NCBI RefSeq assembly: GCF_019793435.1
Contig: NZ_JAILYH010000020.1
Location: 62,001 to 126,000, forward strand
From: Rhizobium redzepovicii
GTDB lineage: Bacteria > Pseudomonadota > Alphaproteobacteria > Rhizobiales > Rhizobiaceae
Length of the DNA: 64,000 nt
Direction of reading: 5' to 3'
Numbering within the stretch: the stretch's first letter is position 1; every line of letters begins with the position of its first letter. The translations under genes and the position numbers were made by a program. Shown here piece by piece: positions 24,981 to 33,981 of the stretch. The notes under the pieces are model-generated. The model searched no databases. It saw nothing but the letters and a program-made list of their open reading frames with translations, and was not told the DNA's origin.

Positions 24981-26069
24981 ATGAAGAGACGTACATTTCT
25001 ACAAGCGAGCGGGGCAATTGCTGTAGCCGGCACGTTCGGAATGCCGGGGATTCTTCGCGCCGACGACGCGATCAGTCTCCTACCTGACACTTGGCCCTCC
25101 GAAGGCGCCAACCCAATTGTCGACGCGGGTAAGTTCAAGAAGTCAGGCCCGTGGAAGATCGGACACAGCCACTACGGCCTCGCTGGTTCAACGCATACCT
25201 ACCAGACGGCGTTTGAAGCCGAATATGAAATAAAAAAGAACAAGGATCGGATCGCTGATTACCAGTTCCGGAGCGCTGATCTCAATGCCTCCAAACAAGT
25301 TGCCGATATCGAGGATCTGATCGCCCAGAAGGTCGATGCGATCATCATCGCACCGCTAACCACCGGTTCCGCCGTCGAGGGCATCAAGAAGGCAAAGGCT
25401 GCTGGCATTCCAACCGTAGTCTATCTCGGACGCGTCGACACCGAGGAGTTTACGGTTCAGGTCCAGGGCGACGACTTCTATTTCGGGCGCGTGATGGCTC
25501 AGTTCCTCGTCGACAAGCTTGGCAACAAGGGCAAGGTATGGGTTCTGCGTGGCGTCGCCGGGCATCCCATCGATGCAGATCGTTATGCAGGCGCCATGGA
25601 AGTCTTCAGCAAGTCTGGACTTCAGATCACGTCGACCCAGCACGGAAGCTGGTCTTATGAGGACTCAAAGAAGATCGCCGAAAGCTTGTATCTCTCCGAC
25701 CCAGATGTCGCGGGCATCTGGACCGATGGAGCCAACATGTCTCTTGGCGTTTTGGATGCCTTGCAGGAGGCTGGCGCCTCAACGATCCCGCCAATCACGG
25801 GCGAAGCACTTAACGGCTGGATGCGTCGTTGGAATGACGAAAAACTTTCCTCGATCGGTCCGATTTGCCCACCCGCTCTGTCTACTGCCGCGCTACGGGC
25901 CGCCTTCGCCTTGCTGGATGGGAAGCCGATTCAGCGTAACTGGACGAACCGCCCCAAGCCGATCACCGACGAGACGCTCTCCCAGTTCTATCGCGCAGAT
26001 CTCACTGATGCGTACTGGGCGCCGACCGAAATGCCGAACGAAAAGCTCCTTGATTATTTCAAGGCTTGA
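24981..26069 (+). CDS. ABC sugar-type substrate-binding protein, twin-arginine signal
   Basis: Type 1 periplasmic binding protein of 362 aa. The N-terminus carries a twin-arginine-like motif (KRRTFLQ) before a hydrophobic stretch and a likely cleavage near LRADD, suggesting Tat export. The fold is seen in WKIGHSHYGLAGSTHTYQTA, ADIEDLIAQKVDAIIIAPLT and WTDGANMSLGVLDAL. It differs in sequence from the twin proteins at 2925 and 17338. ATG 24981 has GGAGGAGG. It heads an operon with the ATPase and two permeases, so it is the dedicated binding protein of this importer. Confidence 0.92.
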   Translation: MKRRTFLQASGAIAVAGTFGMPGILRADDAISLLPDTWPSEGANPIVDAGKFKKSGPWKIGHSHYGLAGSTHTYQTAFEAEYEIKKNKDRIADYQFRSADLNASKQVADIEDLIAQKVDAIIIAPLTTGSAVEGIKKAKAAGIPTVVYLGRVDTEEFTVQVQGDDFYFGRVMAQFLVDKLGNKGKVWVLRGVAGHPIDADRYAGAMEVFSKSGLQITSTQHGSWSYEDSKKIAESLYLSDPDVAGIWTDGANMSLGVLDALQEAGASTIPPITGEALNGWMRRWNDEKLSSIGPICPPALSTAALRAAFALLDGKPIQRNWTNRPKPITDETLSQFYRADLTDAYWAPTEMPNEKLLDYFKA

Positions 26070-26124
26070 TGAACTACGGGCACGATCACTCGTGCCCGTA
26101 TCCCTGTCGAAGATGGAAATTCCC

Positions 26125-27654
26125 ATGAGCACGCTTGTCGAGATGGTCGGCATCAACAAATCGTTTGGTTTCACGAAAGTCCTTTCGGACGTTCGCTTTT
26201 CCCTGGAACGTGGCTCCGTGCACGCTCTGATGGGGGAAAACGGCGCGGGGAAGTCCACCCTGATGCGTATTCTGGCGGGGGTATATCAGCCGGGCGCAGG
26301 AAGTGTTCGGCTCCGCGGGGAGGAAGTCAATTTCCGTTCCCCTAAGGAGGCACGGTTGGCGGGAGTGTCGACGGTGTTTCAGGAGTTTACCCTGATCCCC
26401 AATCTCACCGTTGCTGAGAACATGTTCCTGGGCCACGAACCTCGTCGCATTGACGGTTCGATCGATAGCGTCGAGGTAGTGAAACGCGCTCGCGCTTTGC
26501 TGGCTGACGTATTTCCACAGCTCGACGCAACCGCGATCGTCGAGACACTGACTGTCGCGCAGCAGCAGGCAGTAGAGATCGCGAAGGGACTTACGTCGAA
26601 CGCGGACGTATTCATCTTCGACGAGCCAACGGCGGCGTTGAACTCGACCGATGTCGCGCATCTTTTCAAGGTTATCCGCGACCTTAAGGCTCAACATAAG
26701 GCTGTCGTCTACATCTCTCATCGCATGAATGAAGTCTTCGAACTATGCGACACCATCACCGTCATGAAAGATGGCGCTTGGGTAAGGACTGCAAGAGCGC
26801 AGGACTTCAACTTGCAAACGCTGGTAGCGACAATGGTTGGTCGCGAACTTCAGAACTTCTTTCCGCCGCGCTCGCAGGCCACCGGAGCGGCAATGCTGGA
26901 GGTTTCGGACTTGCGCCTCGACGACAGCAGCTCGACAGTCACTTTCGTTGTCAGAAAAGGTGAAATCATCGGGCTGGCAGGGCTCGAAGGACAGGGCCAG
27001 CGAGAGATAATGCGTGCCATTGTGGGCGTTGAATCGCCAAAGGCCATCGCCGTGTGGCGTGCCGGCCCCGACAACAGCATGCACGTGGTGAATGTAGGGT
27101 CAGGGTTCGCTCGCGCGGTCGCATCAGGAATCGGTTTTATCCCTGAGGACAGGAAGCAGGAAGGGCTGTTCCTGCGCCTGCCTATCTACGACAACATCGC
27201 GCTGGGAAAACAGCTCAATCGGAATATGGCAAGCGTTGCGTGGCGATCGGTGTCGAGGGTCCGCGAGGTGATCAAGTCGTTACGAGTTGCGGCCGCCGAT
27301 CCCAATGCGCCCGTAGGTAAACTCTCGGGCGGGAATCAGCAGAAGGTGCTGCTGGGCCGCTGGTTGCTCTCCGGAGTGGACATCCTCGTTATTGAGGAGC
27401 CCACGCGCGGCGTCGACGTCGGTGCAAAGGCAGAGATTTACAGATTGCTGCGGGACTTCAGTGATCGTGGCGGTGCGGTCGTGGTTTCGTCGCGCGAGCA
27501 CGCTGAGCTTATAGGGCTCTGCGACAGCATTTTGGTCGTTCATGACAGGAAGATCGTCGGGCAGATGTCCGCAGAGGGGGCGACCGAGGAAAGAATCCTC
27601 GAGACTGCGCTGGGGGCGAGTGCGTCACCGGATCCCCGTGCTGCGGTGCATTGA
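26125..27654 (+). CDS. ABC importer ATPase, RbsA-type with two nucleotide-binding domains
   Basis: Sugar-type ABC ATPase of 509 aa. The first domain has Walker A GENGAGKST near residue 37, signature-like TVAQQQAVEIAKGL and Walker B FIFDEPTAAL. The second has a degenerate Walker A (GLEGQGQREI) but a clear LSGGNQQKV signature and Walker B VIEEPTRGVDVGAK, as usual for RbsA/MglA/XylG proteins. ATG 26125 is favoured, ATG 26113 is the alternative. It energises the two permeases downstream, and the binding protein is encoded 55 bases upstream. Confidence 0.93.
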   Translation: MSTLVEMVGINKSFGFTKVLSDVRFSLERGSVHALMGENGAGKSTLMRILAGVYQPGAGSVRLRGEEVNFRSPKEARLAGVSTVFQEFTLIPNLTVAENMFLGHEPRRIDGSIDSVEVVKRARALLADVFPQLDATAIVETLTVAQQQAVEIAKGLTSNADVFIFDEPTAALNSTDVAHLFKVIRDLKAQHKAVVYISHRMNEVFELCDTITVMKDGAWVRTARAQDFNLQTLVATMVGRELQNFFPPRSQATGAAMLEVSDLRLDDSSSTVTFVVRKGEIIGLAGLEGQGQREIMRAIVGVESPKAIAVWRAGPDNSMHVVNVGSGFARAVASGIGFIPEDRKQEGLFLRLPIYDNIALGKQLNRNMASVAWRSVSRVREVIKSLRVAAADPNAPVGKLSGGNQQKVLLGRWLLSGVDILVIEEPTRGVDVGAKAEIYRLLRDFSDRGGAVVVSSREHAELIGLCDSILVVHDRKIVGQMSAEGATEERILETALGASASPDPRAAVH

Positions 27655-27666
27655 GGAGGATAACTT

Positions 27667-28608
27667 ATGAATTCATTTGCCAGTCGCCTGAAGCTCCCTT
27701 ATCGCGCGGGAGCGATCGGGCTTTCCATTGGAACGCTCCTGGTGATGGTTGTCGCCTCGGTAATATTATTGCCGGACTTCATGGATCCGGAGAATTTGTC
27801 TAATCTCCTGGCGCAATCGACGGTGCTCGTCATCTCGGCTCTCGGTCAGACGTTCGTCATTCTCACTGGCGGCCTCGACGTGTCGGTTGGGTCCGTCATC
27901 AGTCTAACGACGACGATCATGACGCTTGATCTTCCTGAGATAACCCGCGTGCTTATCTGCATCGCGGTGGCGATGGGGTTCGGAGTAGCGAACGGTTACG
28001 GTGTCGCGCGCCTCAATGTACATCCAATCATCATGACGCTGACAACAATGGGCATCGGCCAAGGTATCGCGTTGATCATTTTGCCAATCCCAGGCGGGCG
28101 CGTGCCGGAGTGGCTTTCCGGCTCGGTAGCCGGATCCATCGGCCCCGTACCTAACTCATTGTTTTGGTTGATCACGGCATCGCTCTTCGCATCCTGGATT
28201 CTCTATCGTCGTCCCTTCGGCCTCTACCTCTTCGCTTCCGGCGGCAATGACTTCAACGCACGGATGAACGGTGTTCCCGTCGAGCGCACCATCATCAAAG
28301 CGTATGTTCTTTCTGCTCTATTCGCATGCGCTGCGGGGATGTTTCTTGCAGGTCGCCTTGCATCGGGTGATCCTAAGGGCGGCGCTTCATTCGGGATTGA
28401 GTCTGTAACGGCTGCAGCATTGGGTGGGGTCCACCTCGCCGGGGGCATCGGAAGCATTGTGGGAACCGTCGTTGGCGCGGCGATCCTCGGGACAGTGAAT
28501 AATGTGATGAATCTGGCCAACGTCTCTGCATTTCTTCAGTCGGTCGTCAAGGGTGTGTTGCTTCTCGTACTCGTCGTTTCGCAGCGACGCAAAACAATCG
28601 GACTTTGA
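27667..28608 (+). CDS. ABC importer permease, RbsC-type (1)
   Basis: Integral membrane permease of 313 aa with about eight to ten hydrophobic segments. The RbsC-family motif GGLDVSVGSVISL lies near residues 75-88, followed by GVANGYGVARLNVHPIIMTL, and the cytoplasmic coupling region is seen around GGNDFNARMNGVPV. A GAGGAGG site precedes the start, only 12 bases after the ATPase stop. It forms the channel with the second permease. Family substrates are pentoses, hexoses, polyols and autoinducer-2-like compounds. Confidence 0.92.
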   Translation: MNSFASRLKLPYRAGAIGLSIGTLLVMVVASVILLPDFMDPENLSNLLAQSTVLVISALGQTFVILTGGLDVSVGSVISLTTTIMTLDLPEITRVLICIAVAMGFGVANGYGVARLNVHPIIMTLTTMGIGQGIALIILPIPGGRVPEWLSGSVAGSIGPVPNSLFWLITASLFASWILYRRPFGLYLFASGGNDFNARMNGVPVERTIIKAYVLSALFACAAGMFLAGRLASGDPKGGASFGIESVTAAALGGVHLAGGIGSIVGTVVGAAILGTVNNVMNLANVSAFLQSVVKGVLLLVLVVSQRRKTIGL

Positions 28609-28613
28609 AAGAA

Positions 28614-29612
28614 ATGGACTTCTCGATGACCACATCAGACTCGAAAACTGAAGCACCATCTCGCTCATTGAGGGGTAAGAGCGCCATTTCGTGGATACTC
28701 GGGCTACCGCCCGCATACTATGTGCTCGCAATCCTGGTTGCGGTTGCTCCAGCAGTGAGCGCCACGCTCATAAATCCCAACTACTGGTTTGTAATCCTCA
28801 AGCAGTCAGCGCCGCTCGGGATCGCGGTGCTCGCCCAGTCGCTTGTCATGCGGGTGCGATCCATCGATCTCTCTGTCAGCGGTATTTTCGCGTTCGCGAT
28901 TTATCTGGCCAGCTCGGGCCAGCTCAACAACTATCCACCGCTAATGACCGTCCTCATGCCTGTTGTGATTGGGCTAGCTGTGGGGGGTGTAAACGGAATA
29001 CTCGTAGCATACGTGCGCGCTTCTGCCGTTATCTCCACACTAAGTGTTTCGGCCATTCTGATTGGGATCGTCCAATACATGAGCGCCGGCCGCGCGCCCG
29101 GTTCAACGCCAAGCTGGCTTCGAATACTTACGAGCGGCAATATCCACGGCCTTTCCTATTCCGTGGTCCTGTGGATCGTCATCGCCGCCCTGATTTCTAT
29201 CGCATTTCGCTTTCTCATCGTCGGGCGTTACTTCAGGGCCGTCGGCGACAATCCGAGGGCGGCGGAAACTACAGGAATTCCGTTGGCACGTACGATTTTT
29301 GTCTCGCACACGCTCGCGGGCGCCCTGACAGGCATCGCGGCCCTGGTCCAGGTATCCGCGTTGGCGGTCGGCACCATCAAGCCAGGCTTCGACACCTTCA
29401 TGAATGCTCTCGCCGCCACGATCCTCGGCGGTGTGACGTTCGGCGTCGACCGGGGCGGCGTCGCCGGGCCGTTCGTTGCCGTCGTTGCCTTCAGCTTCCT
29501 GTTCGCGATGCTGACCGTCTTCGGCATCCAGGAGCCGGGCAAGCTTATCGTCCAGGGCGTGATCATTGCATTTGCCGCAATCATCTACGGTGCGCGCGCG
29601 GGTCGCGTCTAG
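28614..29612 (+). CDS. ABC importer permease, RbsC-type (2)
   Basis: Second membrane permease of about 332 aa. It has RSIDLSVSGIFAFAIYL in place of the usual G-G-I-D-L-S-V-G motif, then NGILVAYVRASAVISTL and a coupling-helix region VGDNPRAAETTGIP. Start choice is uncertain: ATG 28614 (with GAAAG just upstream) or ATG 28626; a TTG at 28605 overlaps the previous stop. Two different permease genes suggest a heterodimeric channel. Confidence 0.9.
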   Translation: MDFSMTTSDSKTEAPSRSLRGKSAISWILGLPPAYYVLAILVAVAPAVSATLINPNYWFVILKQSAPLGIAVLAQSLVMRVRSIDLSVSGIFAFAIYLASSGQLNNYPPLMTVLMPVVIGLAVGGVNGILVAYVRASAVISTLSVSAILIGIVQYMSAGRAPGSTPSWLRILTSGNIHGLSYSVVLWIVIAALISIAFRFLIVGRYFRAVGDNPRAAETTGIPLARTIFVSHTLAGALTGIAALVQVSALAVGTIKPGFDTFMNALAATILGGVTFGVDRGGVAGPFVAVVAFSFLFAMLTVFGIQEPGKLIVQGVIIAFAAIIYGARAGRV

Positions 29613-29670
29613 TCCGTCGGGCCGATCAAGTCATTCCCGTAGCAATTGCGGGAGAACGCAGGAGAATATA

Positions 29671-30774
29671 ATGGTGAAAATCACTGCGGCTGTCGCCGTG
29701 AAGCCAAAGAGCCCGCTGGAATTCCGTGAACTCGAACTGGCTGACCCCGAAGGCAACGAGATCCTGGTTCGCACGGTTGCGAGCGGGATCTGCCACACGG
29801 ACTTGCTGCTTCGCGACGGTATTTTTGGCCCGCCGGCACCGGTGATCCCGGGGCACGAAGGCGTCGGCGTCGTCGAGGCGGTCGGACCAGAAGTTCAGAG
29901 CCTCAAAGTGGGTGATCACGTCGCACTGAGCCAGAGCTCATGCGGATTCTGCGCCGACTGCCGCCGTTCTCACCCAATGAACTGCCAAAACTATACCCAG
30001 TACAATCTTACGGGGCTTCGTCCGAATGGTAAGAAGGCATTGCTCTGCGATGAAGTTGGCATTGGCAGCAATTTCGTGGGCCAGTCGTCCTTTGCGACGC
30101 ATATCCTTGCGACTGAAAACAATGCAGCGCTTTTGCCGAAAACAGACCTCGACCTTACCGACGCTGCGCCACTCGGGTGCGGCATGGCAACGGGTGCAGG
30201 AACAGTGATAAACGCGATGAAGCCGGAAATAGGGTCGACGATAGCCGTTTTCGGCGCAGGTGCTGTCGGCATGGCCGCCGTGATGGCCGCCAAAGTTCGT
30301 CGGTGCAGCAAGATTATCATCATAGATCTGAATCAGCAGAGGCTAGACATGGCCATGGGGCTTGGTGCCACACATGCGATCAACGGCAAAGATCCCGACG
30401 TAGTCAACCAGATCCATGCGCTGACGGGCGGCGGTGCCGACTTCGCGATCGACGCAGTTGGCATCATTCCGGTTATTCTGAACTCGATCAAGTGCACCCG
30501 TGCCGGCGGGCACGTTGTCTTGCTCGGCCTCGACGCGCTCGGGAACGACATTCCCATCCCCCTCGATCTAATGGTGTTCAATCGCAAGATCCAGGGTGCG
30601 ATCCTTGGTGATCAGATTCCACAGCTGTTCATTCCGCAGATGATGGATCTTAATCAGGCTGGGCTTTTCCCCTTCCAAAAATTGATCACCAAGTATCCCT
30701 TCGAGAAGATCAACGAAGCGATCGCGGACGCCGAAGCCGGGCGAGTGATCAAGCCGGTCGTCGTTTTCAATTAG
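29671..30774 (+). CDS. Zinc-dependent alcohol dehydrogenase, aryl-alcohol type (copy 2)
   Basis: NAD-dependent medium-chain alcohol dehydrogenase of 367 aa. It shares with the protein at 22625 the motifs ICHTDLLLRD, GHEGVGVVEAVG and the cysteine-rich CGFCADCRRSHPMNCQNY structural site. The cofactor segment FGAGAVGMAAVMAAK is followed by IIIDLN. AGGAG at 29660 fixes ATG 29671. It lies 58 bases after the second permease and 12 before the ABM protein, so it is probably co-transcribed with the importer and may oxidise the imported alcohol or an early product. Confidence 0.92.
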   Translation: MVKITAAVAVKPKSPLEFRELELADPEGNEILVRTVASGICHTDLLLRDGIFGPPAPVIPGHEGVGVVEAVGPEVQSLKVGDHVALSQSSCGFCADCRRSHPMNCQNYTQYNLTGLRPNGKKALLCDEVGIGSNFVGQSSFATHILATENNAALLPKTDLDLTDAAPLGCGMATGAGTVINAMKPEIGSTIAVFGAGAVGMAAVMAAKVRRCSKIIIIDLNQQRLDMAMGLGATHAINGKDPDVVNQIHALTGGGADFAIDAVGIIPVILNSIKCTRAGGHVVLLGLDALGNDIPIPLDLMVFNRKIQGAILGDQIPQLFIPQMMDLNQAGLFPFQKLITKYPFEKINEAIADAEAGRVIKPVVVFN

Positions 30775-30786
30775 GAGCCAGCGCAA

Positions 30787-31098
30787 ATGACATCGAAGAA
30801 GTCAGAGGAACAGCACCTTGTCGTTGAATTCAAAACCACGTCCCAAAATCGAAATCGCGTAAAAGAACTCCTTCAGGAATTCATTGGACCCGCCCGCGAA
30901 GAGTCTGGTTGTCTCTACTACGACCTCTACCAGCGGTCGGACGATCCGAACACTTTCATCATCTTAGACGGCTGGCAGAATGAGGCGGCTGTCGTTGGCC
31001 ATGGCGAACATCCTAATGTCAAGCGGGTGCTGGAGCCTCTTCTTCCACTGTTGGTGAGTCCACCGTCGATTAATGTAAATACCCGTATCAGCGACTGA
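30787..31098 (+). CDS. Antibiotic biosynthesis monooxygenase (ABM) family protein
   Basis: Small ferredoxin-like-fold protein of 103 aa. The pattern HLVVEFKTT, EFIGPAREESGCLYYDLYQR, and FIILDGWQNEAAVVGHGEHP is typical of ABM/YgiN-type cofactor-free monooxygenases, which act on quinols or similar aromatic substrates. AGGAG at 30774-30778 supports the start. Placed between an aryl-type alcohol dehydrogenase and an NADH dehydrogenase gene, a role in quinone or aldehyde chemistry is conceivable; many family members lack a known substrate. Confidence 0.85.
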   Translation: MTSKKSEEQHLVVEFKTTSQNRNRVKELLQEFIGPAREESGCLYYDLYQRSDDPNTFIILDGWQNEAAVVGHGEHPNVKRVLEPLLPLLVSPPSINVNTRISD

Positions 31099-31161
31099 TC
31101 GGGCGCAATGGCCATTTCTACGAGGCGCGCGCCCCGAGCGCGCAGGTTTGAGGGAGACGAA

Positions 31162-32427
31162 ATGGATACGCATCGAGTTGTCGTAGTCGGCGGTGGCTTT
31201 GCCGGACTCCAGTTAGCGAAGGACCTCAAGTGTCCCGACACTTCCATAACGATCGTCGACAGGCGCAACCATCACCTCTTTCAACCGCTCCTCTACCAAG
31301 TTGCCACGACTGTATTGGCAACCTCGGAGATAGCCTGGCCCATCAGAGCATTGTTCAGAGGACGAAAGGATGTATCGACGCTGCTGGGCGAGGTTGTTGG
31401 CGTTGATACCGAGGCACGCGTAGTATCGCTCAAGGATGGGAATGCTATTCCCTATGACACGCTCGTTCTCGCGACAGGTGCAAGGCACGCCTATTTTGGC
31501 CGGGACGAGTGGGAGCCGTTTGCGCCCGGGCTAAAGGCACTCGAAGACGCGACGACCATCCGGCGGCGGCTTCTTCTCGCGTTTGAGAAGGCCGAATTGG
31601 AGGCTGATCCCGAACGGCGGAAGGCAATGCTCACGTTCAGCATAATCGGAGCAGGCCCGACAGGCGTGGAGATGGCTGGGATTATAGCGCAACTGGCCCA
31701 ACGAACCCTTGTTGAGGAGTTCCGTAGCATCGACACCAGATCGGCGCGCATCCTTCTCATCGAGGCAGGTCCACGTGTCCTACCCGTGTTCCCGGAAGCA
31801 CTTTCGAGATATGCCGAGCAGTCGCTAATCAAGATGGGCGTCGAAGTGAGAACAGGCATTCCCGTGACGGCATGCAACGAGAACGGCATCGCGATCGGAG
31901 ATGAGTTCGTTTCAAGCCGGACCGTCATCTGGGCTGCGGGGGTGCAAGCGTCGAACGCCGCCGCCTGGGTCGGTGCTGAAAAGGACAGGGCGGGTAGGGC
32001 GGTCGTGCAGCCAGATCTGACTGTTGGCGGTAAGCCCGAGATTTTTATTATTGGAGATACTGCCTCCGTGAAGGCCGCTGATGGAACACCCGTCCCCGGA
32101 GTGGCTCCCGCCGCCAAACAGCAAGGCAAATATGTCGCTTCGGTAATTGAAGCACGACGTCTGGGTACACCCACTCCAAGTGCGTTCAGATATAGGCATC
32201 TGGGAAACCTGGCTACCATCGGGCCGAATTCGGCTGTTATCGACTTTGGGAAGATCCGGCTCAAGGGCGGAATTGCATGGTGGATTTGGGGGCTTGCCCA
32301 TATCTACTTCCTGATAGGTACGAGGAGCAGATTGGCAGTGGGACTAAGCTGGCTATGGATCTTTGTTTCCGGCCATCACTCCGCACGTTTGATCACGCAA
32401 AAAGAAACCTTAAAGGATGAGGTTTAG
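31162..32427 (+). CDS. ndh: Type II NADH:quinone oxidoreductase (NDH-2)
   Basis: FAD-dependent, non-proton-pumping NADH dehydrogenase of 421 aa. The N-terminal FAD motif VVVGGGFAGLQLAKDL and the second dinucleotide motif IIGAGPTGVEMAG near residue 170 are clear, as are VIWAAGVQ and FIIGDTAS. A hydrophobic C-terminal stretch (WWIWGLAHIYFLIG onward) gives membrane attachment. ATG 31162 has GGGAGA; the ORF extends upstream to 31108 without support. Last gene of the importer operon, it would reoxidise NADH made by the dehydrogenases. Confidence 0.92.
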   Translation: MDTHRVVVVGGGFAGLQLAKDLKCPDTSITIVDRRNHHLFQPLLYQVATTVLATSEIAWPIRALFRGRKDVSTLLGEVVGVDTEARVVSLKDGNAIPYDTLVLATGARHAYFGRDEWEPFAPGLKALEDATTIRRRLLLAFEKAELEADPERRKAMLTFSIIGAGPTGVEMAGIIAQLAQRTLVEEFRSIDTRSARILLIEAGPRVLPVFPEALSRYAEQSLIKMGVEVRTGIPVTACNENGIAIGDEFVSSRTVIWAAGVQASNAAAWVGAEKDRAGRAVVQPDLTVGGKPEIFIIGDTASVKAADGTPVPGVAPAAKQQGKYVASVIEARRLGTPTPSAFRYRHLGNLATIGPNSAVIDFGKIRLKGGIAWWIWGLAHIYFLIGTRSRLAVGLSWLWIFVSGHHSARLITQKETLKDEV

Positions 32428-32645
32428 TCGCTAGCGCGAGCACGCCCGAGTCTGCTGGGCCGTGAATGGAGACCATCAAAGGCCAGACATTTGGGAATCG
32501 GTTGCGAAGCGATGGTTGGCAGCAGGTAACAATTCTGTCGGAGTTCCATATATAACAATGATTGATCTTCGCACTATCAACTTAGGCGACTTCGACTGCG
32601 TCGAATTCACGGCGAGGACTGGCCGCGACAAGTCAATTGCCCTGT

Positions 32646-32669
32646 CCGCCTGTCGTTAGCGATAGGCGG
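32646..32669 (+). terminator. Hairpin after the ndh operon
   Basis: CCGCCTGTCG and CGATAGGCGG pair over ten positions with one G-U, around a TTAG loop. No U-tract follows, so it is a possible rather than a proven terminator. It lies between ndh and the araC-type gene. Confidence 0.45.
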
Positions 32670-32723
32670 GCCTCATGCTTGAATACCGTTTCGGGAAGGA
32701 AGTGATGATGTGGAGAGTTGAGA

Positions 32724-33689
32724 GTGTCCCCCTCTAAGATTGACCATTTCTCGCTCAAAGGTACCTGCAGCGAGGAACTCGCGGCAGCGCTTTCGAGGCT
32801 TTCCCCGCAATCTGAAGCGCATGTACATGGCGATAAGACGATCGCCTACGATGTACATGCGATTACCAATGGTCCGATTGCAGTTATTGCCGCGCACTAC
32901 GAGGGCGACCTAACCGTCCAGCACCGGGGACCGGCGGAGGCAAACATCATCATGCTTCCACTACATGGGCGATCGGTCGTTACCGTTGACGGCAGACAAA
33001 TCCCGTCAGAGGGAACGCGGGGCGTTTTCGTGAACAGTATGTCGGCGAGTACGACCCAATTCATTGGGCCCAGGAAACATTTGGGGCTTAGGATCGCCCA
33101 TGATGAGCTGACGCGCCGTTTGGGATGTCGGCTCAATACGCCAATAAGAGGCAGCCTCGATTTTTCGCCAGAAATCGACCTATCGGTCGGGTTCGGCTCC
33201 CTTTTGGTTCAACTGGTACCAGTGCTGTATGCTGGATTACGAGACGGAACCCTCCTTCAATCACCGATAGCACTTCATCACCTCACTGAAACGACGATGG
33301 AGCTTTTGATCGAAGCTGCGCAGCATCGCTACTCATCTGAGTTATGCCGCGTTGCTGAATCACCCTTACCCAAGGCCGTTAAGCGGGCGGTCGACTATAT
33401 GCGTGCCAATATTACTCGGCCGCTATCTCTTGAGGAAATCGCAACGGCTTGTGGCGTAAGCCGACGCACTCTTCAAAGCGGTTTTCGCAACTTTCGGAAT
33501 ACGACCCCTCTGGCATTCCTGCAGCACCTACGGTTGGAATTAGTGCATCAGGAACTGATGACAGGCGAACCTGGCCTCTCGGTCACGCAGGTCGCTCTGA
33601 AATGGGGCTTCGTGCATAGAGGCAGATTTTCTGCGGACTATCGCAAGCGCTATGGGGTACTTCCCTCGGAAACATTGCGTATATCATAA
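32724..33689 (+). CDS. AraC-family transcriptional regulator
   Basis: Regulator of 321 aa. The N-terminal 200 residues match an AraC-binding-like (cupin-type) domain, with NIIMLPLHGRSVVTVDG and FVNSMSASTTQF. The C-terminal AraC domain carries two helix-turn-helix units: LSLEEIATACGVSRRTLQSGF near 238-258, and the second ending in the WGFVHRGRFSADYRKRYG signature. GTG 32724 is preferred because GGAGAG (32712-32717) is too close to the TTG at 32718. It stands between the importer operon and the second chemoreceptor gene; its targets are unknown. Confidence 0.88.
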   Translation: MSPSKIDHFSLKGTCSEELAAALSRLSPQSEAHVHGDKTIAYDVHAITNGPIAVIAAHYEGDLTVQHRGPAEANIIMLPLHGRSVVTVDGRQIPSEGTRGVFVNSMSASTTQFIGPRKHLGLRIAHDELTRRLGCRLNTPIRGSLDFSPEIDLSVGFGSLLVQLVPVLYAGLRDGTLLQSPIALHHLTETTMELLIEAAQHRYSSELCRVAESPLPKAVKRAVDYMRANITRPLSLEEIATACGVSRRTLQSGFRNFRNTTPLAFLQHLRLELVHQELMTGEPGLSVTQVALKWGFVHRGRFSADYRKRYGVLPSETLRIS

Positions 33690-33981
33690 GCAGATTGCGC
33701 CGACCGAGCTACGATCAGCCGGCACGCTCGACCGTCCTCAAGGCTTGCAGCAACAGCACTCTCCAGAAAAGCCGACTGCCTCGGCCCAAGATCTGTCTTG
33801 CAGATGATCCCCTGAACGCGACGATGTTCCGATCTGCGCAACGCAGTTCAAGACCACTACAGGGGTTAATCTTATAGTAATTATGCCGAGGTCATCTCAC
33901 ACATAGCGGTCAATGTCGCAATGTTCTGGACCGCGTCGCTAATGGAAGCCGGTGTAATTTATAGTCGTCTATGAGGAACAT

